Shown here: positions 7,202 through 14,833 of the stretch, in pieces
Layout of the letters: every line of letters begins with the position of its first letter
Numbering within the stretch: the stretch's first letter is position 1
Origin: an uncultured Clostridia bacterium
GTDB lineage: Bacteria > Bacillota > Clostridia > Christensenellales > CAG-917
Direction of reading: 5' to 3'
DNA: 21,837 nucleotides
Assembly: GCA_900554085.1 (NCBI GenBank)
Contig: USGA01000002.1
Coordinates: 1-21,837, forward strand
Notes under the pieces: model-generated
What the model was told of the DNA's origin: nothing
Databases searched by the model: none
The model's input: the letters and a program-made list of their open reading frames with translations, nothing else
Program-made: the position numbers and the translations under genes

Positions 7202-8213
7202 TTATCTTTGCACCCTGCCGCTGGCGTCGCCGCCCGCAAGACGCTTGACCTCTTCCGCCGTCACTCTGTTGAAGTCGCCTTCGACCGTATGTTTGAGCGC
7301 ACTCGCCGCCACCGCGAATTCGAGCGCGTCCTTATCCTCCATTCCTTCTCCCAGCGCGTAAATAAGCCCTGCGGAGAAACTGTCGCCGCCGCCCACCCTG
7401 TCGACAATGTGCACGGGATAACTGCGGGAATAGAAGGCGGCGCCGTCCGAGTATATCATCGCGCCCCAGTTGTTGTCCGAAGCGGATATGCTTTCACGAA
7501 GCGTGCAGGCGACTTTCTCGAAACCGAATTTTTCGGTGAGACGCGCCGCAACCTGCTCGTAGCCCGCTTTGTTGAGTTTGCCGCCCGTCACGTTGTTGCC
7601 GTCGGGCTTGATTCCGAACACCTTTTCGGCGTCTTCCTCGTTGCCGATACACACGTCGACGTAAGGCATAAGCGCCGTCATAACCTCACAGGCACGGGCG
7701 GGGCTCCAAAGGTTCTTTCTGTAGTTGAGGTCGCACGACACGGTGACGCGGGCACGTTTTGCCGCCTGCACGGCGTCGAGGGTTATCTCCGCCGCACTCT
7801 CGGAAAGGGCGGGGGTTATGCCGGAGAAATGGAACCAGTCCGCCCCGTCAAATACTGCGTCCCAGTCGAAATCGCCGCGCGCGGCTTCCGAAATCGCCGA
7901 ATGCGCCCTGTCGTAAATAACCTTGGACGGACGCGCCTTTTTCCAGATAATAAATGCCCATTCTGCCGCCGCCGCGCACTATACCCGTCACATCTACGCC
8001 GAGCCCGCGCAATTCTCTTACGCAAGCCTCGGCTATATCGTTGGCGGGAAGTTTGGTGACGAACGCCGCGTCCGCGCCGAATCCTGCAAGAGACACGGCG
8101 ACGTTGGCTTCGCCGCCGCCGAAAGTGGCCTGAAAACGGGGTTCCTGCAAAAAACGCAGATAGCCCTCGGGGGCAAGTCTCAGCATTATTTCACCGAAAG
8201 TTACGACTCTCAT
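7202..8213 (-). pseudogene. kdgK: 2-keto-3-deoxygluconate kinase (PfkB family), frameshifted
   Basis: KDG kinase phosphorylates 2-keto-3-deoxygluconate to KDPG, the substrate of the adjacent aldolase. The N-terminal part (MRVVTFGEIMLRLAPEG, then FGGGEANVAVSLAGFGAD) reads from 8213 in one frame. The C-terminal part, including the PfkB signature DRVGGGDSFSAG with the catalytic Asp, reads in another frame down to 7202. The switch is near 7925-7936: the first frame gives LEKGASV and then about 25 unrelated residues to a stop at 7848, while the second resumes with ARPSKVIYDRA. The family usually has GASxRPSK here, so about eight bases appear to be missing. Both halves together give about 340 residues, normal for the family. 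The start overlaps the eda stop by four bases (ATGA), with GGAGG upstream. It is either a true pseudogene or a sequence error. Confidence 0.85.
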
Positions 8214-8821
8214 TTGTTTTCCTCCGCGATTTCGACCGCAAGTCTCGACAGCCTTTCTATACCGTCGATACCTTCCTTGAACATAAAACTTCCGCCCACC
8301 GCCGCAACGCAGGGAAGGGCGAGGAACTCCGCAAGATTCTTTTCGTCAACCCCGCCCGTGGGCACGAACCGAAGGTCGGGGAAAGCCGCGGACAACGCCT
8401 TTAGTGCTTTCACGCCGCCGTACACGCCGGCGGGGAAAAACTTGAGCACGGTCAGCCCGCAAGCCTTCGCCGCCATAATTTCCGTGGGCGTGACCACACC
8501 GGCAAGGTAAGGCAGACCGTATTTCGCGCACACTTCGGCAACCGCGGGGGAAAAACCCGGCGACACTATGAATTTCGCGCCTGCCTCATACGCTTTTTCG
8601 CATTGTGCGGCGTCCGTGACGGTGCCCGCTCCTATGAGCATATCGGGAAATTCCCTCACCGCGAGCGCAATGGCTTCGGCGGCGCATTCCGTGCGGAAAG
8701 TTATTTCCGCCGCGTTTATCCCGCCCCGCTTCAGGGCTGACAGGGTGGGGACGGTATCCTCGGTCTTCTTGAGCACCACGACGGGCACTACCCTGTTGCT
8801 TTCGAGAAAAGAGTAATCCAT
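8210..8821 (-). CDS. eda: 2-dehydro-3-deoxyphosphogluconate (KDPG) aldolase
   Basis: A 203-residue class I aldolase that splits KDPG into pyruvate and glyceraldehyde 3-phosphate, the last step of glucuronate breakdown. The Schiff-base lysine is K127 in LKFFPAG, the catalytic base is E39 in AEITFRT with R43 nearby, and GAGTV (64-68), SPGF (87-90) and PTGGV (154-158) are the usual phosphate- and substrate-binding motifs. The length matches the family. GGAGGA precedes the ATG at 8821. It follows the SDR gene by 18 bases and overlaps kdgK by four, indicating translational coupling of the last two steps of the pathway. Some members also act on 4-hydroxy-2-oxoglutarate. Confidence 0.95.
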   Translation of the reverse strand: MDYSFLESNRVVPVVVLKKTEDTVPTLSALKRGGINAAEITFRTECAAEAIALAVREFPDMLIGAGTVTDAAQCEKAYEAGAKFIVSPGFSPAVAEVCAKYGLPYLAGVVTPTEIMAAKACGLTVLKFFPAGVYGGVKALKALSAAFPDLRFVPTGGVDEKNLAEFLALPCVAAVGGSFMFKEGIDGIERLSRLAVEIAEENK

Positions 8822-8839
8822 ATCTTCCTCCGTCCGCGC

Positions 8840-9682
8840 TCAGACTCCGCTGTATGCGTTGAAACCGCCGTCAATGGGCACCACAACACCCGTGATGAAC
8901 GAGGCTTCCTCGTCGTTGAGCAGCAGTTTGACCGCACCCATAATCTCGGACACTTCGCCGAAACGCCCCATTGGCGTGGCGCGGAGAATCTTGTCCGTGC
9001 GCGCGGTGGGAGCGCCGTCCTTGTCGAAGAGAAGCGCGCGGTTCTGATTCGTCACGAAAAATCCGGGGGCAATCGCGTTGACGCGTATTCCTGCGGGCGC
9101 GAAATGCACGGCGAGCCATTCGGTGAAATTGCTTATGCCCGCTTTCGCCGCGCTGTAAGCGGGAATCTTGGTGAGCGGAGTGTAGGCGTTCATAGAGGAT
9201 ATGTTGAGCACGGAACACCCTTTTCGCCCGACCATTTTTTCCACGAAAACCTGCGTGGGCAGGAACGTGCCGATAAAATTCAGTTCAAAAACGAATCTTA
9301 CGCCGCCGTCCTCAAGGGCAAAGAAATCCTTGCCAACCTTGACGTCGGGCAGACAGAATTCGTTGTCGGTGGTGGCGCGGGGATTGTTGCCGCCCGCTCC
9401 GTTGACGAGAATGTCGCACAGCCCGAAATCCTTTTCCACGGCGTCGCGCACGGCAAGCAGACTTGACTTGTCGAGCACGTTGCATTTGTACGCTTTGGCT
9501 TTGCCGCCCGCAGAGTTTATGTCCGCCGCCACTGCCGCCGCCGCTTCCTCGTTGAGGTCGAGAAGCGCAAGATTGGCGCCCGACGAAGCGAGTTCGCGCG
9601 CTATTGCCCCGCAAATCACGCCGCCCGCTCCCGTTATTACCACGGTCTTGCCGCCGAGTTCGATTTGGAATTTCTTGCCCAT
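8840..9682 (-). CDS. uxuB: SDR-type D-mannonate oxidoreductase (fructuronate reductase)
   Basis: A 280-residue classical short-chain dehydrogenase. Cofactor motif TGAGGVICG (17-25), NGAGG (94-98), Ser near 162-163 and the catalytic Y176-x-x-x-K180 in PAYSAAK are all present, and IDGGF (270-274) closes the fold. Proteins of this kind replace the unrelated long-chain UxuB of E. coli in Bacillus-type uronate operons and reduce fructuronate to mannonate with NAD(P)H. That assignment here rests on the neighbours uxaC, uxuA, kdgK and eda, since SDR sequence alone does not fix the substrate. AAGGAGA precedes the ATG at 9682. The gap to uxuA is 69 bases and holds a small hairpin. Confidence 0.85.
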   Translation of the reverse strand: MGKKFQIELGGKTVVITGAGGVICGAIARELASSGANLALLDLNEEAAAAVAADINSAGGKAKAYKCNVLDKSSLLAVRDAVEKDFGLCDILVNGAGGNNPRATTDNEFCLPDVKVGKDFFALEDGGVRFVFELNFIGTFLPTQVFVEKMVGRKGCSVLNISSMNAYTPLTKIPAYSAAKAGISNFTEWLAVHFAPAGIRVNAIAPGFFVTNQNRALLFDKDGAPTARTDKILRATPMGRFGEVSEIMGAVKLLLNDEEASFITGVVVPIDGGFNAYSGV

Positions 9683-9718
9683 AAAATTTCTCCTTTACGT
9701 TTACGTTGTCGCCGTCGC

Positions 9719-9734
9719 CGGTCGTTTGCGACCG
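9719..9734 (-). other. Intercistronic RNA hairpin
   Basis: CGGTCG and CGACCG form a 6-bp stem with a 4-base loop between uxuA and the SDR gene. Without a T run it is unlikely to be a terminator; it may influence mRNA stability or processing. Confidence 0.4.
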
Positions 9735-9751
9735 CTATCCGTGCTCCGCCG

Positions 9752-10804
9752 TCATTCGGTGCGTTGCTTGACGCGCCGAAAAGTCTCCCACACGCCGTTT
9801 ATGTAACTTGCTCCGAGCGCACGGTCGAAAAGCCCGTATCCCGGTTTGCCCGTCTCGCCCCATATCATTCTGCCGTGGTCGGGGCGCACATAGCCGTCGT
9901 AATCGCAATCGCTGAGCGCCTCGATTATGCCGAGAATGTCGAGAGAACCGCAACTCTGGTCGTGCGCCGTTTCCTCGAAACCGCCCTCAACCAGCCTGAT
10001 GTTGCGTATATGCATAAAGTGTATCCTGCCCATTGCCGCATATTTCCTCACGAGCGCGACAACGTCGTTCTTGCCGTCGGCACCCAACGAGCCCGTGCAC
10101 AGGGTAAGCCCGTTGTAGGGGCTGTCGACCAGTTTAAGGAAACGGTCGATGTTCTTCTCGCAGGTGATTATGCGCGGCAGTCCGAAAATGCCCCACGGCG
10201 GGTCGTCGGGGTGTATCGCCATTCTGACGTCGCACTCCTCCGCCACGGGTATTATCCGCGAGAGGAAATAACCGAGATTTTCAAACAATTTTTCCTCATC
10301 GACGGCTTTATACTGCTCAAACAGATTCTTCAAATCCTCTTTGCGATAACTGCTGTCCCAGCCCGGCAAGGAAAGTTCCCCGTTGAGGGGGTCCATTTTC
10401 GCCAGTTGGTCGGCATAATACACGAGGCTGTTGGAGCCGTCCTCCGCAACCTTGTCCAGTTGCGTGCGCGTCCAGTCGAACACGGGCATAAAGTTGTAGC
10501 AGATGCATTTCACGCCCGCCTTGCCGAGGCGTCTGATATTCTCTATGTACGCGTCAATGTATCTGTCGCGGGTGGGAAGACCGAGTTTGATGTCCTCGTG
10601 CACGGGCACGCTCTCGATAACTTCCATTTTCAGCCCGTGAGATTCGGCGGCGTTTTTGAGCGCGAGAATACTCTCCTCGCTCCACACCTCGCCGACGGGC
10701 ACGTCGTACACCGCCGTAACGACGCTGTACATATTGGGAATCTGCCTGATGTAGTCGAGGGGAATTCTGTCGCCCTCGCCGTACCAGCGGAAAGTCATTT
10801 TCAT
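9752..10804 (-). CDS. uxuA: Mannonate dehydratase
   Basis: A 350-residue metal-dependent TIM-barrel enzyme that removes water from D-mannonate to give 2-keto-3-deoxygluconate. The opening segment (FRWYGEGD, then IPNMYSVVTAVYDVPVGEVW) is diagnostic. The four metal ligands known for the family are visible as H198 (AIHPDDPP), C236 (LCTGS), H265 (MHIRN) and D309 (VRPDHG). AGGAGG lies nine bases before the ATG at 10804, which overlaps the uxaC stop by four bases (ATGA); the alternative Met at residue 3 is less well placed. The gene sits second in the operon. All expected residues are intact. Confidence 0.97.
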   Translation of the reverse strand: MKMTFRWYGEGDRIPLDYIRQIPNMYSVVTAVYDVPVGEVWSEESILALKNAAESHGLKMEVIESVPVHEDIKLGLPTRDRYIDAYIENIRRLGKAGVKCICYNFMPVFDWTRTQLDKVAEDGSNSLVYYADQLAKMDPLNGELSLPGWDSSYRKEDLKNLFEQYKAVDEEKLFENLGYFLSRIIPVAEECDVRMAIHPDDPPWGIFGLPRIITCEKNIDRFLKLVDSPYNGLTLCTGSLGADGKNDVVALVRKYAAMGRIHFMHIRNIRLVEGGFEETAHDQSCGSLDILGIIEALSDCDYDGYVRPDHGRMIWGETGKPGYGLFDRALGASYINGVWETFRRVKQRTE

Positions 10805-12201
10805 CTGGCGTTACCTCCTGCCGCAAAGAATTTTTCGGCGTTTAAATAACAAATGTTGCGCGCGATTCCGACAAGGGTTTCGTCTGCGGGGCACTCGCCT
10901 GCTTCCGCCCACTCGCCGAGCACGGAACACAGTATTCTCCTGAAATAGTCGTGACGGGCATACGAAACGAAACTGCGGGAATCGGTGAGCATACCGTTGA
11001 AATACCCGAGTCCGCCCGTGGACGCGAATATTTTGAGTTGTTCCCTTATTCCGTCGCGGTGGTCCATAAACCACCACGCGGCGCCCAGTTGAAGTTTGCC
11101 GCGGCTCTCTCCCGCGAAATTGCCGAGCATAGTGGCGAGAGGATAATACGACGGAGCGTTGAGGGTATATACAATCGTGCGCGGCATACCGCCCTCTCTC
11201 TCCACGGCGTCGAACAGCCTGCCTGCCGCCTCGATGTCGAGCGCGTCGCCCACGCTGTCGATACCGCAGTCCGCCCCTATAGCCTCGAACCGCCTGCCGT
11301 TCTGATTGCGGAGAACGCCCGTGTGTATCTGCATAACGACGTCGCGCTCGCGGAAAAGTTTTGCAAGTTCCTTGGTGACTGCAAAGGAATATTCGGCGCA
11401 TTCCCGCTCGTCGGGAACCTTGCCGACAAGACGCTTGGCAAGGGCCCTTTCCGCGGCGGCAACGTCTCCCGTGCCCGCAAAGTTCTTGAAAGAAAGGTCC
11501 GCGGCGGGCGCGCCGTGCGCAACGAAATAATCGAGTCTGTCGGCAAGCGCCGCGATTACGTCGGAGAGCGTTGCGATATTTCTGCCACAGACTTTGCCGA
11601 GCGCGGAAAGGTATTCGGCAAAGCCGTCCTTTTCGATGTTTATCGCTTTGTCAGGGCGGAAACAGGGAAGCACGGCAAAAGGCAGGTTCTCCCCCGCCAG
11701 TTTTTCGTGGAAAGAAAGGTTGTCGGCGGGGTCGTCGGTGGTGACCACCGCTTTGACTCCCGAGCCTTCAATGAGACGCCGCGCCGAAAAAGAGCCGTCC
11801 GCCATCGCGCGTTCGGTTTCGCTCCATATTTCGTCGGCGGTTGCGGGCGAAAGGGGCTTGACTATTCCGAAATATTTTTTCAGTTCCAGATGTGCCCAAT
11901 GATAAACGGGATTGCCCACGAATTCGGGCAACGCGGCGGCAAACGCGTCGAACTTTTCGCGCGCGGGGGCGTCGCCCGTCACCAGTCTTTCGGGCACGCC
12001 GGCCTGCCTCATCACGCGCCACTTGTAGTGGTCGGCGGCAAGCCAAAGTTCCGTAAGGTTGAAAAACTTGCGGTCGGAATATATTTCCTCGGGCACGAGA
12101 TGACAATGATAGTCGAAAATCGGAAGGTCCCTGACGGCGGAATAAAGCCTTTCCGCAGTCGGGTTCGTGATGAGATAACCGTCGGACATAAAAGCGTTCA
12201 T
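10801..12201 (-). CDS. uxaC: Glucuronate isomerase
   Basis: A 466-residue enzyme, the usual UxaC length, of the amidohydrolase-like fold. It interconverts D-glucuronate with fructuronate, and D-galacturonate with tagaturonate. Signature segments are FDYHCHL with H32 and H34, NPVYHWAHLELKKYFGI around residue 117, VVTTDDP, and QIHTGVLRNQNGRRF in the second half. GAGGGGAT stands just before the ATG at 12201. As the first gene of the operon it lies next to the intergenic region shared with the AraC-type regulator, which probably controls it. uxuA is present and no altronate genes are seen, which points to glucuronate rather than galacturonate as the main substrate. Confidence 0.97.
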   Translation of the reverse strand: MNAFMSDGYLITNPTAERLYSAVRDLPIFDYHCHLVPEEIYSDRKFFNLTELWLAADHYKWRVMRQAGVPERLVTGDAPAREKFDAFAAALPEFVGNPVYHWAHLELKKYFGIVKPLSPATADEIWSETERAMADGSFSARRLIEGSGVKAVVTTDDPADNLSFHEKLAGENLPFAVLPCFRPDKAINIEKDGFAEYLSALGKVCGRNIATLSDVIAALADRLDYFVAHGAPAADLSFKNFAGTGDVAAAERALAKRLVGKVPDERECAEYSFAVTKELAKLFRERDVVMQIHTGVLRNQNGRRFEAIGADCGIDSVGDALDIEAAGRLFDAVEREGGMPRTIVYTLNAPSYYPLATMLGNFAGESRGKLQLGAAWWFMDHRDGIREQLKIFASTGGLGYFNGMLTDSRSFVSYARHDYFRRILCSVLGEWAEAGECPADETLVGIARNICYLNAEKFFAAGGNAR

Positions 12202-12219
12202 AATCCCCTCTTGCGAATA

Positions 12220-12248
12220 ATTTTACACCTCAGTTTTTTGCAAGTAAA
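12220..12248 (-). promoter_or_regulatory. Possible promoter of the uronate operon
   Basis: On the minus strand TTTACT (12248-12243) and TAAAAT (12225-12220) are separated by 17 bases, ahead of the uxaC ribosome binding site. The -35 box matches consensus at only four of six bases, as expected for an activator-dependent promoter, and it overlaps one arm of the inverted repeat. Confidence 0.4.
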
Positions 12249-12278
12249 TTGCCGTTTTTGACAAAATACTTGCAAAAA
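12235..12278. promoter_or_regulatory. Inverted-repeat operator candidate between uxaC and the AraC-type regulator
   Basis: TTTTTGCAAGTA (12235-12246) and TACTTGCAAAAA (12267-12278) are perfect 12-bp inverted copies separated by 20 bases, with their centres 32 bp apart, about three helical turns. The spacer holds the palindrome TTTTGACAAAA. The position between divergent genes and the geometry of two inverted half-sites suit an AraC-family dimer such as the regulator encoded next to it. The binding protein is inferred. Confidence 0.65.
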
Positions 12279-12310
12279 TTGACTTATTGTTCTAACATAT
12301 TGAGTATAAT
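12279..12310 (+). promoter_or_regulatory. Possible promoter of the AraC-family regulator
   Basis: A perfect TATAAT (12305-12310) lies 29 bases before the start codon. The best -35-like hexamer, TTGACT (12279-12284), is 20 bases away, longer than ideal, and directly abuts the right arm of the inverted repeat, so autoregulation is plausible. Confidence 0.5.
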
Positions 12311-12338
12311 AAACCTGTGCGTGCACGGAGGAGTGCGT

Positions 12339-13220
12339 ATGCGCGAGGCGGGCGCCGTCTCAAAATGGAGTTCGTCGCAGTTGATGACGAACCGCAATTA
12401 CGAGATAAACTACTACAGCGACAAGGATTTTTCCTCCGTCAGTTTGCACAGCCACGATTTTTTCGAACTTTATTTCTTCATCGCGGGAGACGCAAGTTAC
12501 ATCATCGAAAACGGGCACTACCGCCTGCGCACGGGCGATATTCTGCTCATTTCGCCCGATAATCTGCACCAACTCGACATCGACGACAGCCGCGCGACTT
12601 ACGAACGCATAGTGCTGTGGCTCAACCCCCGATACGTAAAACGCCTCTCCACATCGGCAACGGACCTTGCCGAATGCTTCGCCGCCTGCGCGCGCCGCAA
12701 GGACTTTCTGCTCCGCGACAAAGAGGTCTCCGCACGCGTGGAGGCTCAACTCTTCGACCTTTACGACAAACAATCGCGGCTGGAATACGGCGACGACGTG
12801 GAGTGTGAAATAATAATACGCGAGGTACTTCTCACCCTCGCGCGGCGTCTTCGCGGCGCTATCGGAGAGGACGGCGAGCCGCGCGAGCGCGCCAATTCCA
12901 ACGTCACCGTATCCGAAGTCATCGATTACATCGACGCGCATATCACCGAAGACCTGTCTCTCGACAGCGTGGCGGAAAGGGTCTTCCTCAACAAATTCTA
13001 TCTAGCCCGCCTGTTCAAGAAAGAGACCAACACCACCCTGCACCGCTTTATTCTCAAAAAAAGACTGTTGCTCTCCAAGAAACTCATCGAGAGCGAACTG
13101 CCCATAGTTGAGGTGTGCCGCCGAAGCGGCTTCAACGACTATTCGCACTTTTTCCGCGCTTTCAAAAACGAATACGGTATAACTCCGAAACAGTATCACA
13201 CGCTGGTATCCGAGCATTGA
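12339..13220 (+). CDS. AraC-family transcriptional regulator
   Basis: A 293-residue protein with an N-terminal cupin sensor domain (HSHDFFELYFF near residue 37, then RLRTGDILLISPDNLH) and a C-terminal pair of helix-turn-helix motifs (from about residue 193 to the end), with SLDSVAERVFLNKFYLARLFK and IVEVCRRSGFNDYSHFFRAFK, then the typical GITPKQYH. Such regulators sense a sugar and activate neighbouring catabolic genes. The ATG at 12339 was chosen because GGAGGAG lies five bases upstream; the frame is open earlier but runs through the promoter. The divergent position beside uxaC makes the uronate operon its likely target and a uronate or glucuronide its likely ligand. No clear terminator follows. 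Confidence 0.92.
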   Translation: MREAGAVSKWSSSQLMTNRNYEINYYSDKDFSSVSLHSHDFFELYFFIAGDASYIIENGHYRLRTGDILLISPDNLHQLDIDDSRATYERIVLWLNPRYVKRLSTSATDLAECFAACARRKDFLLRDKEVSARVEAQLFDLYDKQSRLEYGDDVECEIIIREVLLTLARRLRGAIGEDGEPRERANSNVTVSEVIDYIDAHITEDLSLDSVAERVFLNKFYLARLFKKETNTTLHRFILKKRLLLSKKLIESELPIVEVCRRSGFNDYSHFFRAFKNEYGITPKQYHTLVSEH

Positions 13221-13328
13221 GCAAAGGAGCAGGGCTTTTGCCATAACCCACCCAATTCGCTGTTTAATCGCGGATTTTTCTTTGTAAACATTGTTTTTGG
13301 GTCAAAAACATATCGTTTGCTTTACTTT

Positions 13329-13363
13329 CTTTCAAAAGGAAAGCGGGCGTCCTCCGCACCCGC
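13329..13363 (-). terminator. Weak possible terminator of sleB-ypeB
   Basis: Read on the minus strand, GCGGGTG and CGCCCGC form a 7-bp stem (one G-T pair) with a 7-base loop at 13363-13343, followed by TTTCCTTTT. It lies 35 bases beyond the ypeB stop. The interrupted T run makes it weak. Confidence 0.35.
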
Positions 13364-13398
13364 AAAACCTCCGAAAAATTCGGCACCGAAGAGCCGTC

Positions 13399-14820
13399 TC
13401 AGGCGGTAACCCTGCCCTGGTCGCTGTCTATGACGTACAGAATATCCGCTTCCTCTCCCGTCATCGCGTCGATGTAAACGTAATACGTTCCGCCGCTTTC
13501 ACACTCGAATTCGTAGGCGAGAACCTCTTTGGTCTCCTCGAGTGGAATGAGGCAGAGTTGAGCGCCGGACACGGCGGGAAGCACCACTTTGGCCGACGCT
13601 TCCCCGACGGAAACGACGGGGGCGGGCAATGCGCGCTCGGTATGGTTGAACACATAATGCGCCGCGTCGAGCCCCGTCACCACTCCCCTGGTCTCGTCCA
13701 CCTTGACCTTAATCAGGTCTGGGTAAAGCACCACGCCGTTCTGTACGGGGGCGAGGTTGACATACACGGTGCCCTGAGAGAGCGAGCACCACACCACGCG
13801 CATATCGTCGTAGCCTGCGTTTTCCGCAAATTTGAGCGCCGCGGCGCAATGTTGCGGATAGCCGTTCTCGGTGGCGGCCACGCCGTAGTCGACGTTGCAG
13901 GCCACCAGCAATCCTCCCTTTTCGGAGAGTTGCGCAAAGCCGCTGCCGCCGTCCACCGCGAAAGAATAGTTCAGAGTGACTATGTCCCCTTCCGTGCGGT
14001 CGTAGTAGGCTATGTCGCGCGCCTCGGGAATGTAATCGGCGAGAAGTTCCGCTCCGAGGGTCTTGTCTATGTTGTCAAGTCCCTCGAGAGCCTTGCAGTC
14101 CCTGTCGTCGAGCGAGTCGGAGAACGGTCCGTCGTATATCATCTGAGGATAATCGAGATTTGGTTCCGCAAAAGCGTCGAAAGAGGACGTAAAACTTTCC
14201 AGAATTCCGCCGTCACCCAAAAACAGTTCGCCGCGATTTATGCTTTCACCCGTGCTTTGGAGGGCGTCTTTGAGTACGCCCGCCATTTCACGGAGTTTGC
14301 CGAGGGTCTGGCGTTCCTCTGCCGAAAGAGGTTCGCCGTCTTCCATACGCTTGGCAAGATAGTGCGCATAGTCGCCGAGCTGTCCCACGAATTTGGTGGC
14401 TTTCATAACCCCGTCTTCGCCGCCCTGAAACGCGGACAATCCTGTGCTCGCGGCGGTCGCCGCGCTCCATACGTCGTAGAGTATTTCGCGCTGGGCTTCC
14501 ACCGTGCTTGCTGCATTGAGTTTGCTGAGTTCCGTGTCGAGATTGTTGGCACTGTCAAGCAGGTCGTAATAGTTGCGCGAATACACGGCTTCCATTTCGC
14601 GCATATAGTTCGCCTGCATTCTGTTGATGTCCTGACTGAAATACAGCGCAACGGACAGTCCCGCAATCGCCGACGCCGCAAGCGATACAACCGTAACCGC
14701 CACTACCGTGCGTACTTTGTTCTTTTTCTTGCCGCGTTTAGCGGTTTTGTTTTCGCCCTCGACGGAAGGTTGTTCCTGCGCCGCGTTAGCGGCGGTTTTG
14801 CATTCTTTCTCTTTTGACAT
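13399..14820 (-). CDS. ypeB: Spore germination protein YpeB
   Basis: A 473-residue protein placed on the membrane of the forespore, where it partners the cortex hydrolase SleB and is needed for its correct assembly and stability. After a charged N-terminus there is one transmembrane helix (about residues 37-60), then a helical region, the family segment YPQMIYDGPFSDS near residue 230 and PepSY-like repeats towards the C-terminus (VVTGLDAAHYV and YYVYIDAMTGEEADILYV). The ATG at 14820 was chosen: AGGAGG lies nine bases before it, while an ATG three codons earlier directly touches that site and would be too close. It follows sleB by 13 bases, the standard sleB-ypeB order. Expression late in the forespore is expected. 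Confidence 0.92.
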   Translation of the reverse strand: MSKEKECKTAANAAQEQPSVEGENKTAKRGKKKNKVRTVVAVTVVSLAASAIAGLSVALYFSQDINRMQANYMREMEAVYSRNYYDLLDSANNLDTELSKLNAASTVEAQREILYDVWSAATAASTGLSAFQGGEDGVMKATKFVGQLGDYAHYLAKRMEDGEPLSAEERQTLGKLREMAGVLKDALQSTGESINRGELFLGDGGILESFTSSFDAFAEPNLDYPQMIYDGPFSDSLDDRDCKALEGLDNIDKTLGAELLADYIPEARDIAYYDRTEGDIVTLNYSFAVDGGSGFAQLSEKGGLLVACNVDYGVAATENGYPQHCAAALKFAENAGYDDMRVVWCSLSQGTVYVNLAPVQNGVVLYPDLIKVKVDETRGVVTGLDAAHYVFNHTERALPAPVVSVGEASAKVVLPAVSGAQLCLIPLEETKEVLAYEFECESGGTYYVYIDAMTGEEADILYVIDSDQGRVTA

Positions 14821-14833
14821 ATCCGTCATCCTC

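Noticed and set aside
7925..7945. Programmed ribosomal frameshift in kdgK
   Set aside because: The needed shift is +1, while the A-rich stretch here would favour -1, and the joined product would still lack residues of the GASxRPSK loop. A deletion or sequence error fits better.
4823..8059. A 1,078-codon open frame on the plus strand opposite the GH2 and kdgK genes
   Set aside because: It is antisense to genes with clear family motifs, has no ribosome binding site and a low-complexity, His/Arg-rich translation. It is a by-product of GC-rich codon use.
13224..13242. GCAAA...TTTGC repeat after the AraC-type gene as its terminator
   Set aside because: The stem is five AT-rich base pairs and is not followed by a T run.
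13291..14817. Long plus-strand frame opposite ypeB, and similar ones at 2430-3845, 9665-10849 and 10951-12261
   Set aside because: Each mirrors a convincing minus-strand gene and shows no protein motif of its own.
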